Source: Panacibacter ginsenosidivorans
GTDB taxonomy: Bacteria; Bacteroidota; Bacteroidia; Chitinophagales; Chitinophagaceae
DNA: 64,000 bases
NCBI RefSeq assembly: GCF_007971225.1
Contig: NZ_CP042435.1
Location: forward strand, 3,599,501 to 3,663,500
Reading direction: 5' to 3'
The notes under the pieces were generated by a model that searched no databases, was not told the origin of the DNA, and was given only the letters and a program-made list of their open reading frames with translations. Each line of letters opens with the position of its first letter. The stretch's first letter is position 1. Both the position numbers and the translations under genes were made by a program. Below are positions 41,110 through 49,651 of this stretch, one piece after another.

Positions 41110-42465
41110 ATGAAGCAGAAACTTTCTCTTTTTGATTTTACGATGATCGTGGTTGGCCTGGTGATTGGTATGGGCATTTTCAGAACGGCTGCCACATCTG
41201 CAAAAGAAGCATTGAACCCCGGTATATATTTTTCTGCATGGATAGCAGGTGGTTTGATAGCTTTATGTGGTGCGCTTACATATGCAGAGATCGGTAGCCG
41301 CTACCCCGTTACGGGCGGCTATTACAGGATATTTTCTTACGCTTACCATCCGTCCATTGCATTCTCTATAAACTGCATCATACTTATTTCGAATGCTGCA
41401 TCATTGAGTGGTGTAGCACTGATAGGTTCTGGTTATATAAGCCAGGTGTTTTTTAATGAGCCAGCTACTGATGTAACAAAAGCTTTGATAGCAACTGGTG
41501 CTATCATTCTTTTTTATTGTGTGAACCTGATGGGATTAAAGATGAGCGCAAAGACGCAAAACATTTTAATGATCATTAAGATAAGCATGATACTAATGCT
41601 GATTGCAGCATTGTTCATACCTTCTATACACACGGCCACTACATATCAACCTGTAAACGAACCAACCGATCATTTAAAATGGATACAATCTTTCGGTCTT
41701 AGCCTTATTGCCGTTTCCTTTACGTATGGAGGTTATCAGCAAACCATCAATTTCGGTAGTGAAGTGGATAAGCCTTCGAAGAATATTCCACGCGGTATAT
41801 TTATGGGTATTGCTATTATTATTTGTTTATACCTGCTGGTAAATCTTTCTTATTATAATGTTATAGGTTTTGAACAATTAAAAAATGAAAAGGAGATAGC
41901 ATCTATCGTTGCAGGTAAAATGTTTGGGCAGGCTGGCGCTACCATATTTTCAGCATTATTATTCCTGTCTGTGCTGGCCTATGTAAATGTATTGCTCATG
42001 AGTAATCCCCGTGTTATGTTTGCCATGAGTGAAGATGGTGTGTTGCCGAAACTGTTTCAAAAAAAATCTGAAAAGAAAGACGTACTGGTTATTTCGTTAA
42101 CAACTTTTGCCGCGCTTTGTATTGTTATTTTATTTTTTGCGCAAACATTTGAGCAGATACTAAATTTTACCATCTTCCTGGATTGTATTGGTATGGCTGC
42201 ATCTGCTGCCAGTATATTCTGGCTGCGTAAACGCACCAGGCATCTTGATGGGACAGGTATTTATAAGATGAAACTATACCCACTGCTGCCCATTATATTT
42301 ATCTGCGCTTATATTTTTGTGGCCATCAGCATTGCCATTCAAACACCTAATACAGCATTAACAGGCATAATTGTATTAGCCGCATTTATGATCATTTATT
42401 TTGCGACAAGAAAGATGGGTAATGATAAAGACGTACAACAGAATGATGCAACAAGAATGGAATAA
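41110..42465 (+). CDS. APC-family amino acid permease
   Basis: 451 aa with about 12 membrane helices. The first helix carries the APC substrate motif (TMIVVGLVIGMGIFRTAATS), followed by GALTYAEIGSRYPVTGGYYR, typical of LAT/APC exchangers. Later markers are VSFTYGGYQQTINFGSEVDK and NIPRGIFMGIAI. Transports an amino acid or polyamine across the inner membrane; substrate not readable. Monocistronic, convergent with pabB. Confidence 0.9.
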   Translation: MKQKLSLFDFTMIVVGLVIGMGIFRTAATSAKEALNPGIYFSAWIAGGLIALCGALTYAEIGSRYPVTGGYYRIFSYAYHPSIAFSINCIILISNAASLSGVALIGSGYISQVFFNEPATDVTKALIATGAIILFYCVNLMGLKMSAKTQNILMIIKISMILMLIAALFIPSIHTATTYQPVNEPTDHLKWIQSFGLSLIAVSFTYGGYQQTINFGSEVDKPSKNIPRGIFMGIAIIICLYLLVNLSYYNVIGFEQLKNEKEIASIVAGKMFGQAGATIFSALLFLSVLAYVNVLLMSNPRVMFAMSEDGVLPKLFQKKSEKKDVLVISLTTFAALCIVILFFAQTFEQILNFTIFLDCIGMAASAASIFWLRKRTRHLDGTGIYKMKLYPLLPIIFICAYIFVAISIAIQTPNTALTGIIVLAAFMIIYFATRKMGNDKDVQQNDATRME

Positions 42466-42486
42466 CTTTTATCCGCGTAATAAAAA

Positions 42487-43767
42487 TTATCCTAATACTT
42501 TTTCAATTGCTTTTGCTTTTAATAAGCATTCTTCAAATTCATCCTCCGCATTGCTGTAAAAAGTGATAGCACTTCCTACCTGGTAACTCAGGTAGTTATT
42601 TGTTTCATTATACATTATACTTCGTATAACCACATTGAAATCAAAATCTCCATCGGGATCAATATAACCAACAGCACCGGAAAAAATACCGCGCTTTGTA
42701 TGCTCATATTGTTCTATCAGTTCCATCACACGTTTCTTTGGCGCCCCTGTCATAGAACCCATAGGAAATGTAGCTTTGATTATATCTGCAAAGTCTATAT
42801 CATCTTTTAATTCTCCTTTTACTGTAGAAATCATCTGGTGCACCTGTGGGAAACTATAAATGCCAAACAATTCATCTGCTACTACAGAGCCATCTTTGCA
42901 AATTTTACTCAGATCATTTCTTACGAGATCGACCACCATTACATTTTCACTGCGGTCTTTCTCACTGTGCAGGAGTTGTTGCCTGTTATTCTCATCTTCT
43001 TCTGTTGCTGTATTTCTTTTGATCGTTCCCTTAATAGGTTGAGATATGATAGTGTTGCCTGTTTTCTTTATATATCTTTCAGGGCTTGCACATAATAAAT
43101 ATTTATCACGTAGTTTATAAAAACAGGAAAACGGGTTAGGCGAAATTTTTATGAGTTGTTCATATACATGCAGTGGTTCTATTGCAGCATCTTCTGCAAA
43201 AAATTCTATGCAATAGTTGATTTCGTAGCAATCACCTCGCAATATATGGTTGCGTAATTTTTCTACTGTATCGATATATTGCCACTTTACAGTACGCAGT
43301 TGAATATCCGGTTGCGGTAAATGCGTTGCTTTCTGCAAAGGCATTTCAACAATAGAACTATATATCTCAGATGAATCTTTTGTAAGGGTTGCAATGCTTA
43401 CTGAGTTTGCATTTGACTGAATAACTATTTCGGGTTGAAAGAAAAAAAGATCGGGAAAACCAATATAATTGGTGTGGGTTGAAGTAAGCGCTTCGATCTC
43501 GTTTTTAAGATCATAACCTATATGGCCGAATAACCAATCCTTGTGTTCTGCACAGAAATATTTTAATACATCCAATTTATGCTCTGCAGGTGATAATGTT
43601 TTAACAGCACCAACGGCTACGAGCCATTCATAGCTATGATGTTTGCTGCTGTATGCATTGTTATCAAAAAAACAACAGATGCTATATTGGTTTGCCCAAC
43701 AAAGCATCTGTTGTTTAAAAGCTTCCTTATCTTGTACGGGAAAAGATTCAATGATCCTTTGCACCAT
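42487..43767 (-). CDS. pabB: Aminodeoxychorismate synthase component I
   Basis: 426 aa chorismate-binding enzyme. It converts chorismate to 4-amino-4-deoxychorismate for folate. The catalytic domain shows CYEINYCIEFF, NPFSCFYKL, ASPERYIKKTGNTIISQPIK with PIKGT (the Lys that distinguishes PabB from TrpE, which has Ala), ENVMVVDLVRNDLSKICKDG and GSMTGAPKKRVMELIEQYE. It starts 12 bases after the acidic-protein gene stop. No pabA/trpG partner is adjacent. Confidence 0.9.
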   Translation of the reverse strand: MVQRIIESFPVQDKEAFKQQMLCWANQYSICCFFDNNAYSSKHHSYEWLVAVGAVKTLSPAEHKLDVLKYFCAEHKDWLFGHIGYDLKNEIEALTSTHTNYIGFPDLFFFQPEIVIQSNANSVSIATLTKDSSEIYSSIVEMPLQKATHLPQPDIQLRTVKWQYIDTVEKLRNHILRGDCYEINYCIEFFAEDAAIEPLHVYEQLIKISPNPFSCFYKLRDKYLLCASPERYIKKTGNTIISQPIKGTIKRNTATEEDENNRQQLLHSEKDRSENVMVVDLVRNDLSKICKDGSVVADELFGIYSFPQVHQMISTVKGELKDDIDFADIIKATFPMGSMTGAPKKRVMELIEQYEHTKRGIFSGAVGYIDPDGDFDFNVVIRSIMYNETNNYLSYQVGSAITFYSNAEDEFEECLLKAKAIEKVLG

Positions 43768-43779
43768 TATATGCAGGCG

Positions 43780-44226
43780 TTAATAATCATCATCATCATC
43801 TCCATCAAAACCTGAATCGTTGAAGAGATCGAATTCTTTAAAATCATCGTCAAGGCCAAGATCATCATCACCGGCGGCTTTCTTGCCGGTGCCTGCACCG
43901 CCACCTGTGGCTTTCTTTCCTTTTGATTTTGGAATATCAAATTCTTCAAAATCGGGATCCCAGCTATCTTCTTCCTCTGGTTTCTCCCAATCATCGGGTT
44001 CATCGGGTACGTCCGCATCATCGTCATCATCATCAGATTTCTTTTTTGATGAGCCTTTTGATGCTTTTGCAGACGAGGGTTTTACATCCATCTCGTCATC
44101 ATCGTCATCAAAATCATCATCATCTTCTTCCAATTGTTTCTTTGGTTTGGAAGATGGTTTCTCACTGTTTTTTGGTGCTGCAGGTTTGCTGCCAGTGCTT
44201 TTGTTTTCTTTAGCAGATTTTGCCAT
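43780..44226 (-). CDS. Low-complexity Asp/Lys/Ser-rich acidic protein
   Basis: 148 aa, disordered: a basic N-terminus (MAKSAKENKSTGSKPAAPKN), several poly-Asp tracts (EEDDDDFDDDDDE, SDDDDDDAD) and DPDFEEFDIPKSKGKK, ending DDDDDY. The frame choice is firm because Asp-rich repeats in other frames give Ser/His runs without starts of quality. Similar acidic proteins are conserved near housekeeping genes in Bacteroidota; function unknown, possibly nucleic-acid or metal buffering. Same strand as pabB, 12 bases apart. Confidence 0.8.
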   Translation of the reverse strand: MAKSAKENKSTGSKPAAPKNSEKPSSKPKKQLEEDDDDFDDDDDEMDVKPSSAKASKGSSKKKSDDDDDDADVPDEPDDWEKPEEEDSWDPDFEEFDIPKSKGKKATGGGAGTGKKAAGDDDLGLDDDFKEFDLFNDSGFDGDDDDDY

Positions 44227-44381
44227 ATCCTAAAAGATTATAATCGTAAAATTTCAACGAGTTTTTGATTCAGCAAAAAAAACTTTTTTAAACCAGAAAT
44301 ACAACGCTTTTACACATAATTCTTTTAATAATTTTTCCGTGACACCTCTTACTGATAGAATTGCTAAACTAATATTCTAAC

Positions 44382-44402
44382 CGTACAAGAGTGCGACGCA
44401 AC
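44382..44402 (-). repeat. Dispersed repeat, B arm (solo)
   Basis: Perfect B arm, followed by GGAAGTATAAAAGAACTACA and AAAGCCCGGTTCAAAAAATT. Between purA 3' end and the acidic-protein gene. Confidence 0.85.
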
Positions 44403-44470
44403 GGAAGTATAAAAGAACTACAAAAGCCCGGTTCAAAAAATTCTTTAATAAAATTAGTAAATAAATATAC

Positions 44471-45733
44471 TTACAAATGAATGATCTGCTCTCTGCCAGG
44501 TCCGTTTGAGACATATTTTACAGGAGCGCCAACATAGCTGTTTATGAAATCAATATAAGTTGACATGTTCTGCGGCAATTGTGCTGCATCTTTGAGTTGC
44601 GTGCTGTCTGTATGCCAGCCTGCAAAACTTTTATAGATGGGTTCGGTTTTTACCCTTGTTAGCTGAAAGGGTACTTCTTCTGTTTCTTTGCCATCAACAT
44701 TATAAGCTGTACAAACATTCAGTTCTTCAAAACTATCCAACACATCTGCTTTGGTCATTACCACTTTGGTTACGCCATTCAACATACAGGTGTACTTAAG
44801 TGCAACAAGATCTATCCACCCGCAACGGCGTGGACGGCCTGTAGTTGCGCCAAACTCGCTGCCGATCTTTCTTAGTTCTTCACCTGTTGCATCTTCCAGT
44901 TCAGTGGGAAAAGGTCCGCCACCTACACGTGTGCAATAGGCTTTTGTAACGCCGAGCACATCATTGATCTGCTGCGGCGCCACGCCTAAACCGTTACATA
45001 CACCAGCAGAAATAGTGCTTGAAGAAGTAACAAAAGGAAACGTACCAAAATCAATATCAAGCATGCTTCCTTGTGCACCTTCGGCCAAAACTTTTTTGCC
45101 TTCTTTTATTTTGTTGTTGATGAAGTATTCACCATTTACAATATTCAGTGTGCGTAAGAATTCAATGGCATCAAAAAATTCTTCTTCCCAGGCAGAAATA
45201 TCTTCGATGAAATGATAGTTGTCTAAAAGTTTCTGGTGTTTCAAACGAAGCTTTATATAGTTGGTAGTAAAACTTTTATCCAGTAAATCGCCTACACGTA
45301 ACGCGTTGCGACCTGTTTTATCCATATATGCCGGGCCAATACCTTTTAAAGTAGAGCCAATCTTACTATCGCCTTTCTGCATTTCAGAAGCTTTGTCTAA
45401 TGCACGGTGCGTTGGAACTATAATATTGGTGCGCTGAGCAATAAAAAGATTCTTACGCACATCTATACCGAAAGATGCTACCGTATCGCATTCTCTTTTC
45501 AGTGTAACAGGGTCAAGCACAACACCATTACCAATAATATTTACTGTGCCCTGGTGAAAAATGCCGGAAGGAATCTGGTGCAGCACCACTTTCTTATCGC
45601 CTACATATAGCGTGTGGCCTGCGTTTGGGCCGCCCTGGAAACGTGCAACAATATCATATTTAGGGGCAAAATAATCTACAATTTTTCCTTTTCCTTCATC
45701 GCCCCACTGCAAGCCTAAAATAACATCAACCAT
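44471..45733 (-). CDS. purA: Adenylosuccinate synthetase
   Basis: 420 aa from ATG 45733. GTP-dependent ligation of IMP and aspartate, first committed step to AMP. GTP-binding VILGLQWGDEGKGKIVDYFA, GGPNAGHTLYV, GIGPAYMDKTGRNALRVGDL, SGVCNG-type loop SAGVCNGLGVAPQ, RVGGGPFPTEL, TGRPRRCGWIDLVALKY and the C-terminal GPGREQIIHL are all present. A TTG start nine codons upstream lies in the promoter TTG-19-TATTTTTG (45786-45757) and is excluded. Monocistronic. Confidence 0.97.
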   Translation of the reverse strand: MVDVILGLQWGDEGKGKIVDYFAPKYDIVARFQGGPNAGHTLYVGDKKVVLHQIPSGIFHQGTVNIIGNGVVLDPVTLKRECDTVASFGIDVRKNLFIAQRTNIIVPTHRALDKASEMQKGDSKIGSTLKGIGPAYMDKTGRNALRVGDLLDKSFTTNYIKLRLKHQKLLDNYHFIEDISAWEEEFFDAIEFLRTLNIVNGEYFINNKIKEGKKVLAEGAQGSMLDIDFGTFPFVTSSSTISAGVCNGLGVAPQQINDVLGVTKAYCTRVGGGPFPTELEDATGEELRKIGSEFGATTGRPRRCGWIDLVALKYTCMLNGVTKVVMTKADVLDSFEELNVCTAYNVDGKETEEVPFQLTRVKTEPIYKSFAGWHTDSTQLKDAAQLPQNMSTYIDFINSYVGAPVKYVSNGPGREQIIHL

Positions 45734-45756
45734 TGAATAGTATTTGTTGTTGAGCG

Positions 45757-45786
45757 GCAAAAATAAGCTGTGCAGTTATTTTTTCA
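45757..45786 (-). promoter_or_regulatory. purA promoter (TTG - 19 - TATTTTTG)
   Basis: -33 TTG at 45784-45786, -7 TATTTTTG at 45757-45764, 19 bases between, perfect consensus. It leaves a leader of about 20 bases before ATG 45733. Confidence 0.7.
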
Positions 45787-45846
45787 AGTATTGTTTTTGC
45801 ACTAAGAAGTTTTTGTGCCCATCTTAATAAAATGAATGAAGCTTTT

Positions 45847-45867
45847 CTTGCGTCGCACACTTATACT
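45847..45867 (+). repeat. Dispersed repeat, B arm (solo)
   Basis: CTTGCGTCGCACACTTATAC plus T, preceded by GTGCCCATCTTAATAAAATG and AATGAAGCTTTT. Between the purA and MBL-rhodanese promoters. Confidence 0.8.
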
Positions 45868-45945
45868 ACTGAACGTGTTGCATCTTTTTTAGCTATTAAT
45901 TTTATGCTGCCTAAGTTCCAAAACTAACATCTGTAAACCCTTCCT

Positions 45946-45953
45946 TATCTTTG
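45946..45953 (+). promoter_or_regulatory. -7 box TATCTTTG of the MBL-rhodanese gene
   Basis: Perfect TAnnTTTG, 8 bases before the GTG (45962) and 14 before the ATG (45968). Confidence 0.5.
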
Positions 45954-45961
45954 CCAAAACA

Positions 45962-47380
45962 GTGAATATGTACATAGAACAACTATATACCGGTTGCCTT
46001 AGTGAAGCAGCTTATTACATAGAAAGCAAGGGTGAAGCAGCGATTATAGACCCGTTGCGTGACATTGAAGATTACCTGCAAATGGCAGAAGAAAGAAAAA
46101 GCAAGATCAAATATATATTTGAAACACATTTTCATGCAGACTTTGTAAGCGGTCATATTGATCTTAGCAAAGCTACCGGTGCGCCAATTATTTATGGTCC
46201 AAATACAGAGGCCGGTTTTCAAATACACTTAGCAAAAGACGGAGAAATATTTAAACTAGGCGATGTTTCCATAGAAGTTTTACACACACCAGGCCATACA
46301 TTAGAAAGCACCTGCTATCTTTTAAAAGATGAAAAAGGAAAAGAGCATGCAGTGTTTACGGGTGATACACTTTTTGTGGGCGATGTTGGCCGCCCTGATC
46401 TTGCACAAAAAGGCGCAACCGTTACCATGGATGATCTTGCAGGCATGATGTATGAAAGCCTGCAGAAAAAGATAATTCCTCTTGCAGATGATGTTATTGT
46501 ATATCCTGCGCATGGTCCAGGTAGTAGTTGTGGTAAAAATCTTGGCCCTCAAACCTACAGCACTATTGGTGAAGAGAAGAAAACCAATTATGCATTGCAG
46601 CAGCAAAGCAAAGAAGCATTTATAAAAGCAGTAACAGACGGGCTTGCAGCGCCACCACAATATTTTCCTGTAAATGCAAAGATCAATAAAGAAGGTTATT
46701 CAAGTCTCGATGCCGTGATGGAAAAAGCATTACAGCCGTTAACTGTAGAAGCTTTCAAAGCCATTGTTGATAAGGAAGAAGCTATTATTCTTGATACAAG
46801 ACATGCAGACGAATTTGTTAACGGGTTTGTGCCTGGCAGTATATTCATAGGTCTCGAAGGTCGCTTTGCAGAATGGGCAGGAAGTCTTTTGCCTTTTGAC
46901 CAGGAAATAGCACTTGTAACGGAACCCGGCAAAGAAAAGGAAACCGCTACAAGGCTTGCTCGTGTTGGATTTGAAAAATTTGCAGGTTACCTTGAAGGAG
47001 GTTTTGAAGCATGGAAAAAAAGTGGCAATACAGTTGACATAATTATAGATGTTGCCCCGGATGAACTGGCGATGGATATTCCTTTTGATAACCATCTTGT
47101 CGTGTTAGATGTGCGTAAAGAACCCGAGTTTGCAGATGGTCATGTAAAAGATGCGGTAAACCTTCCTTTAAATGATCTTGTTGATCCCGGCAGCATGGCC
47201 AATATAAACGACACTGACAATCTTTATGTGCATTGTGCAGGTGGTTATCGCAGTGTAATTGCGTGTTCTATGTTAAAGCGGCAGGGCATTCATAATATCC
47301 GCAACATCACCGGCGGATGGGCTGCAATAAAAGAAGAGAAAAAAATAAAAACAGAAAAGGAAAAGAGTGTATTGAATTAA
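45962..47380 (+). CDS. MBL-fold hydrolase with two rhodanese domains (persulfide dioxygenase/CstB-like)
   Basis: 472 aa from GTG 45962; the ATG at 45968 is an equally good start. The metallo-beta-lactamase domain has THFHADFVSGH (H56, H58, D60, H65), HTPGHTLES and FTGDTLFVGDVGRPDL, the form of ETHE1-like persulfide dioxygenases that oxidise glutathione or bacillithiol persulfide. Rhodanese domain 1 (LDTRHADEFVNGFVPGS) lacks a catalytic Cys at its loop (LVTEPGKEKE); domain 2 (LDVRKEPEFADGHV) keeps it in VHCAGGYRSV. Probably a sulfide-detoxification enzyme with one structural and one active rhodanese. Confidence 0.9.
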   Translation: MNMYIEQLYTGCLSEAAYYIESKGEAAIIDPLRDIEDYLQMAEERKSKIKYIFETHFHADFVSGHIDLSKATGAPIIYGPNTEAGFQIHLAKDGEIFKLGDVSIEVLHTPGHTLESTCYLLKDEKGKEHAVFTGDTLFVGDVGRPDLAQKGATVTMDDLAGMMYESLQKKIIPLADDVIVYPAHGPGSSCGKNLGPQTYSTIGEEKKTNYALQQQSKEAFIKAVTDGLAAPPQYFPVNAKINKEGYSSLDAVMEKALQPLTVEAFKAIVDKEEAIILDTRHADEFVNGFVPGSIFIGLEGRFAEWAGSLLPFDQEIALVTEPGKEKETATRLARVGFEKFAGYLEGGFEAWKKSGNTVDIIIDVAPDELAMDIPFDNHLVVLDVRKEPEFADGHVKDAVNLPLNDLVDPGSMANINDTDNLYVHCAGGYRSVIACSMLKRQGIHNIRNITGGWAAIKEEKKIKTEKEKSVLN

Positions 47381-47453
47381 TACGGGGATGTGCAGATTTG
47401 TAAATGTGTGAATGATTTTATGAGCCAAACTTTGAAATAAATATTGAACTTCT

Positions 47454-47474
47454 GTTGCGTCGCACTCTTTTACT
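47454..47474 (+). repeat. Dispersed repeat, B arm
   Basis: GTTGCGTCGCACTCTTTTAC plus T, preceded by TATGAGCCAAACTTTGAAAT. The A arm at 49593 in inverted orientation lies beyond the delta-60 gene. Confidence 0.8.
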
Positions 47475-47505
47475 GAAGAATCTTGAATGATCAATCTTTT
47501 TTTTT

Positions 47506-47534
47506 AAAACTGCGCTGATTATAAGCGCAGTTTT
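47506..47534. terminator. Bidirectional terminator
   Basis: AAAACTGCGCT / AGCGCAGTTTT stem with a seven-base loop; T-runs on both sides. Between the convergent MBL and delta-60 genes. Confidence 0.75.
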
Positions 47535-47539
47535 TATTT

Positions 47540-49381
47540 CTATTGTTTTATAAATTTTAGTGAAACGATTTGTTTTCCTTTATCTTCAACAATCAAATAA
47601 TAGGTACCTGCAGTCAATTGTTGAACATCCCAATTATATACATCATTAACTGAATTGGCTTTACCTTTAATGTTTCCTGTTATATCTGCTATCACAAGAC
47701 TTTTTGCTGACCCCAAACCTTTCACCACAAGTAAACGCTGTACGAGATTAGGAGTAATTTTTATTGCAGTTGTCTCATTGAAATCAACTTTAATAATCGA
47801 AGAATAAATAAAATGATTGTCTGCATCTACCTGTTTTAAACGATAATAGTTAGTACCTGCTTTCGGTTTGATATCCGTAAAACTATAATACTGTAAAGTA
47901 TTACTGTTACCCTTGGATTTGATTTGGCTGATCTCAAAAAAGGTATTGCCATCAATACTTCGTTGAACGGAAAAGTAATTGTTGTTTTGTTCAGATTTTG
48001 TTTGCCAGGTAAGTAAAGCTTTATGGTCGATTTTTGACACTGTAAAGTTTTGTAATGAAGTGGCAAGAACAATTTCGTTACTATAACGAGCTAATGCAAA
48101 TTTGCCATTGTAGTGATGCAAATTTTGTGATGAACCTCCAATGACAATTTTTTTATCGGGTTGAATCGCAAGTGAATTTAAGTATTCATTTCTTTCAGGG
48201 ATCGTTGCAACTACTTTACCAAAAACGCCAAAAGAAGAATCTAATATTCCCTTGCTTGAATACCTTGCTAAAATAAAGTCTTTGTTAGACGATTCCGTTT
48301 CGGCTGTCCCTCCTGCAATAAACTTACCATCGTTTTGCAGAATAATTTTTTGAGAATACACATTAAGCCCTGAAAATGAAGAAATTGATAACCCATTTTC
48401 TCCAAAAGAAGAATCTATTGTGCCATTGTTATTTAGCTGCAAAAAACTGGCATTCCAATGACCAAAACTTACACCAGAACAGCCTAAAAGAATTTTTTTA
48501 TCTGTAGTAAGCACGGAAGATGATACTTCGGATATTATGTTGGGAAAGCTTTTTTTAAATACTCCATTTGTTGCAAAGGAGGAATCAATAGCACCGTACA
48601 TATTATAACGAATAACAACAGGTTGTGGGAGTGAATCATCGTAATAGGGTTCAAAGCCCGATACAATAATTTTTGAGTCATCTTGGATAAGAAGCGAAAC
48701 TCCGTAAGTCAGATTTCTAAAAGTAGTTATTACTTTACCTTCATGCCCAAAGCTTGAGTCTATGTGCCCCTCCGAAGTTACTCTTACTGTAACTATAGCT
48801 GGTTCAGTTTCATTCAGAAATCTATACCCGGAAAGTAATATCTTTTCGTCTTTTTGAATTGCTATTGAAGTACAGTAATCCCAACCTCCAAAATCTATTA
48901 ATGATTTACCATTTTCGCCAAACGTTGAATCAATTATACCTGATTCGCTATAACGTAGTACGGCAAAGTCAGCATCGGTTTTGGTCGAACCTGCTACCAA
49001 TATTTTTTTGTTTGGTAGTATTTCAACGCATTTAGCAACATCGTCTGATCTTGAGCCTATATCAGTATGTATTAAACCATTAACTCCAAAAGAAAGATCG
49101 AGATTACCGTTAGGTAAGTATCTTGCTAAGGCAAAATCTCTGTGATTAAAGCCATCGAATATAGTTATTGAACCAACAGCAAGTATGTTGTTATTGTCTA
49201 ATAATTTAATGGAATAACACACATCATCTTCCCCAAAGTCAGACATAACAAAACCATTGTTACCAAAGGTTTTATCAAAGGCAATTTGGCTATAACTTTT
49301 TTCTACTAAAACTAAAAACAGGGTTGATAAAAAAATAAAGGTTAACTTTTTGAAGATGGTTTTCAGAAGGCTTGGGTACAT
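47540..49381 (-). CDS. Delta-60 repeat protein with type IX secretion sorting domain
   Basis: 613 aa with an N-terminal hydrophobic signal (LTFIFLSTLFLVLVEKSYSQ). Eight or so repeats of about 50-60 residues share the pattern DSSFGxNGxxxTxF...IxLQxDxKIxxxG, the delta-60 repeat, expected to form a beta-propeller-like surface. The C-terminal 160 residues (LLTWQTKSEQNNNYFSVQRS, NYYRLKQVDADN, LTAGTYYLIVED, IVSLKFIKQ) form the FN3-like plus T9SS type A sorting region. Likely secreted to the cell surface; role unknown. Bracketed by a B arm (+) and an A arm (-). Confidence 0.88.
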   Translation of the reverse strand: MYPSLLKTIFKKLTFIFLSTLFLVLVEKSYSQIAFDKTFGNNGFVMSDFGEDDVCYSIKLLDNNNILAVGSITIFDGFNHRDFALARYLPNGNLDLSFGVNGLIHTDIGSRSDDVAKCVEILPNKKILVAGSTKTDADFAVLRYSESGIIDSTFGENGKSLIDFGGWDYCTSIAIQKDEKILLSGYRFLNETEPAIVTVRVTSEGHIDSSFGHEGKVITTFRNLTYGVSLLIQDDSKIIVSGFEPYYDDSLPQPVVIRYNMYGAIDSSFATNGVFKKSFPNIISEVSSSVLTTDKKILLGCSGVSFGHWNASFLQLNNNGTIDSSFGENGLSISSFSGLNVYSQKIILQNDGKFIAGGTAETESSNKDFILARYSSKGILDSSFGVFGKVVATIPERNEYLNSLAIQPDKKIVIGGSSQNLHHYNGKFALARYSNEIVLATSLQNFTVSKIDHKALLTWQTKSEQNNNYFSVQRSIDGNTFFEISQIKSKGNSNTLQYYSFTDIKPKAGTNYYRLKQVDADNHFIYSSIIKVDFNETTAIKITPNLVQRLLVVKGLGSAKSLVIADITGNIKGKANSVNDVYNWDVQQLTAGTYYLIVEDKGKQIVSLKFIKQ

Positions 49382-49592
49382 GTAATTTAGTTTTTAAGTT
49401 GTTAGATTGAGTTATTTCAAATATACAACTTTAAAGTAGCGTATTTAAAAGCAATAAATAACGCCAAAAAAACACTTCTATAAATGTTTAAATAGCCTTT
49501 TGAAGTTTCTTTGGGAATTTATCTACCAAAACAATTTTCAAAATGCCTTATAATTCTTTGGAATATTAATTTAATGCTAAATAAAGATGTGT

Positions 49593-49613
49593 AGTACAAG
49601 TGAGTGACACAAC
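49593..49613 (-). repeat. Dispersed repeat, A arm
   Basis: AGTACAAGTGAGTGACACAA plus C, followed by AGGAGTTTATTAGCAGCACT and ACAGCTTGCTTCAAAAAATT. Just downstream of rodA. Confidence 0.8.
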
Positions 49614-49651
49614 AGGAGTTTATTAGCAGCACTACAGCTTGCTTCAAAAAA

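Noticed and set aside
43820-44233. Plus-strand Ser-rich frame opposite the acidic protein
   Set aside because: It is the mirror of GAT/GAC repeats; the minus frame has a sensible start, charge pattern and operon position.
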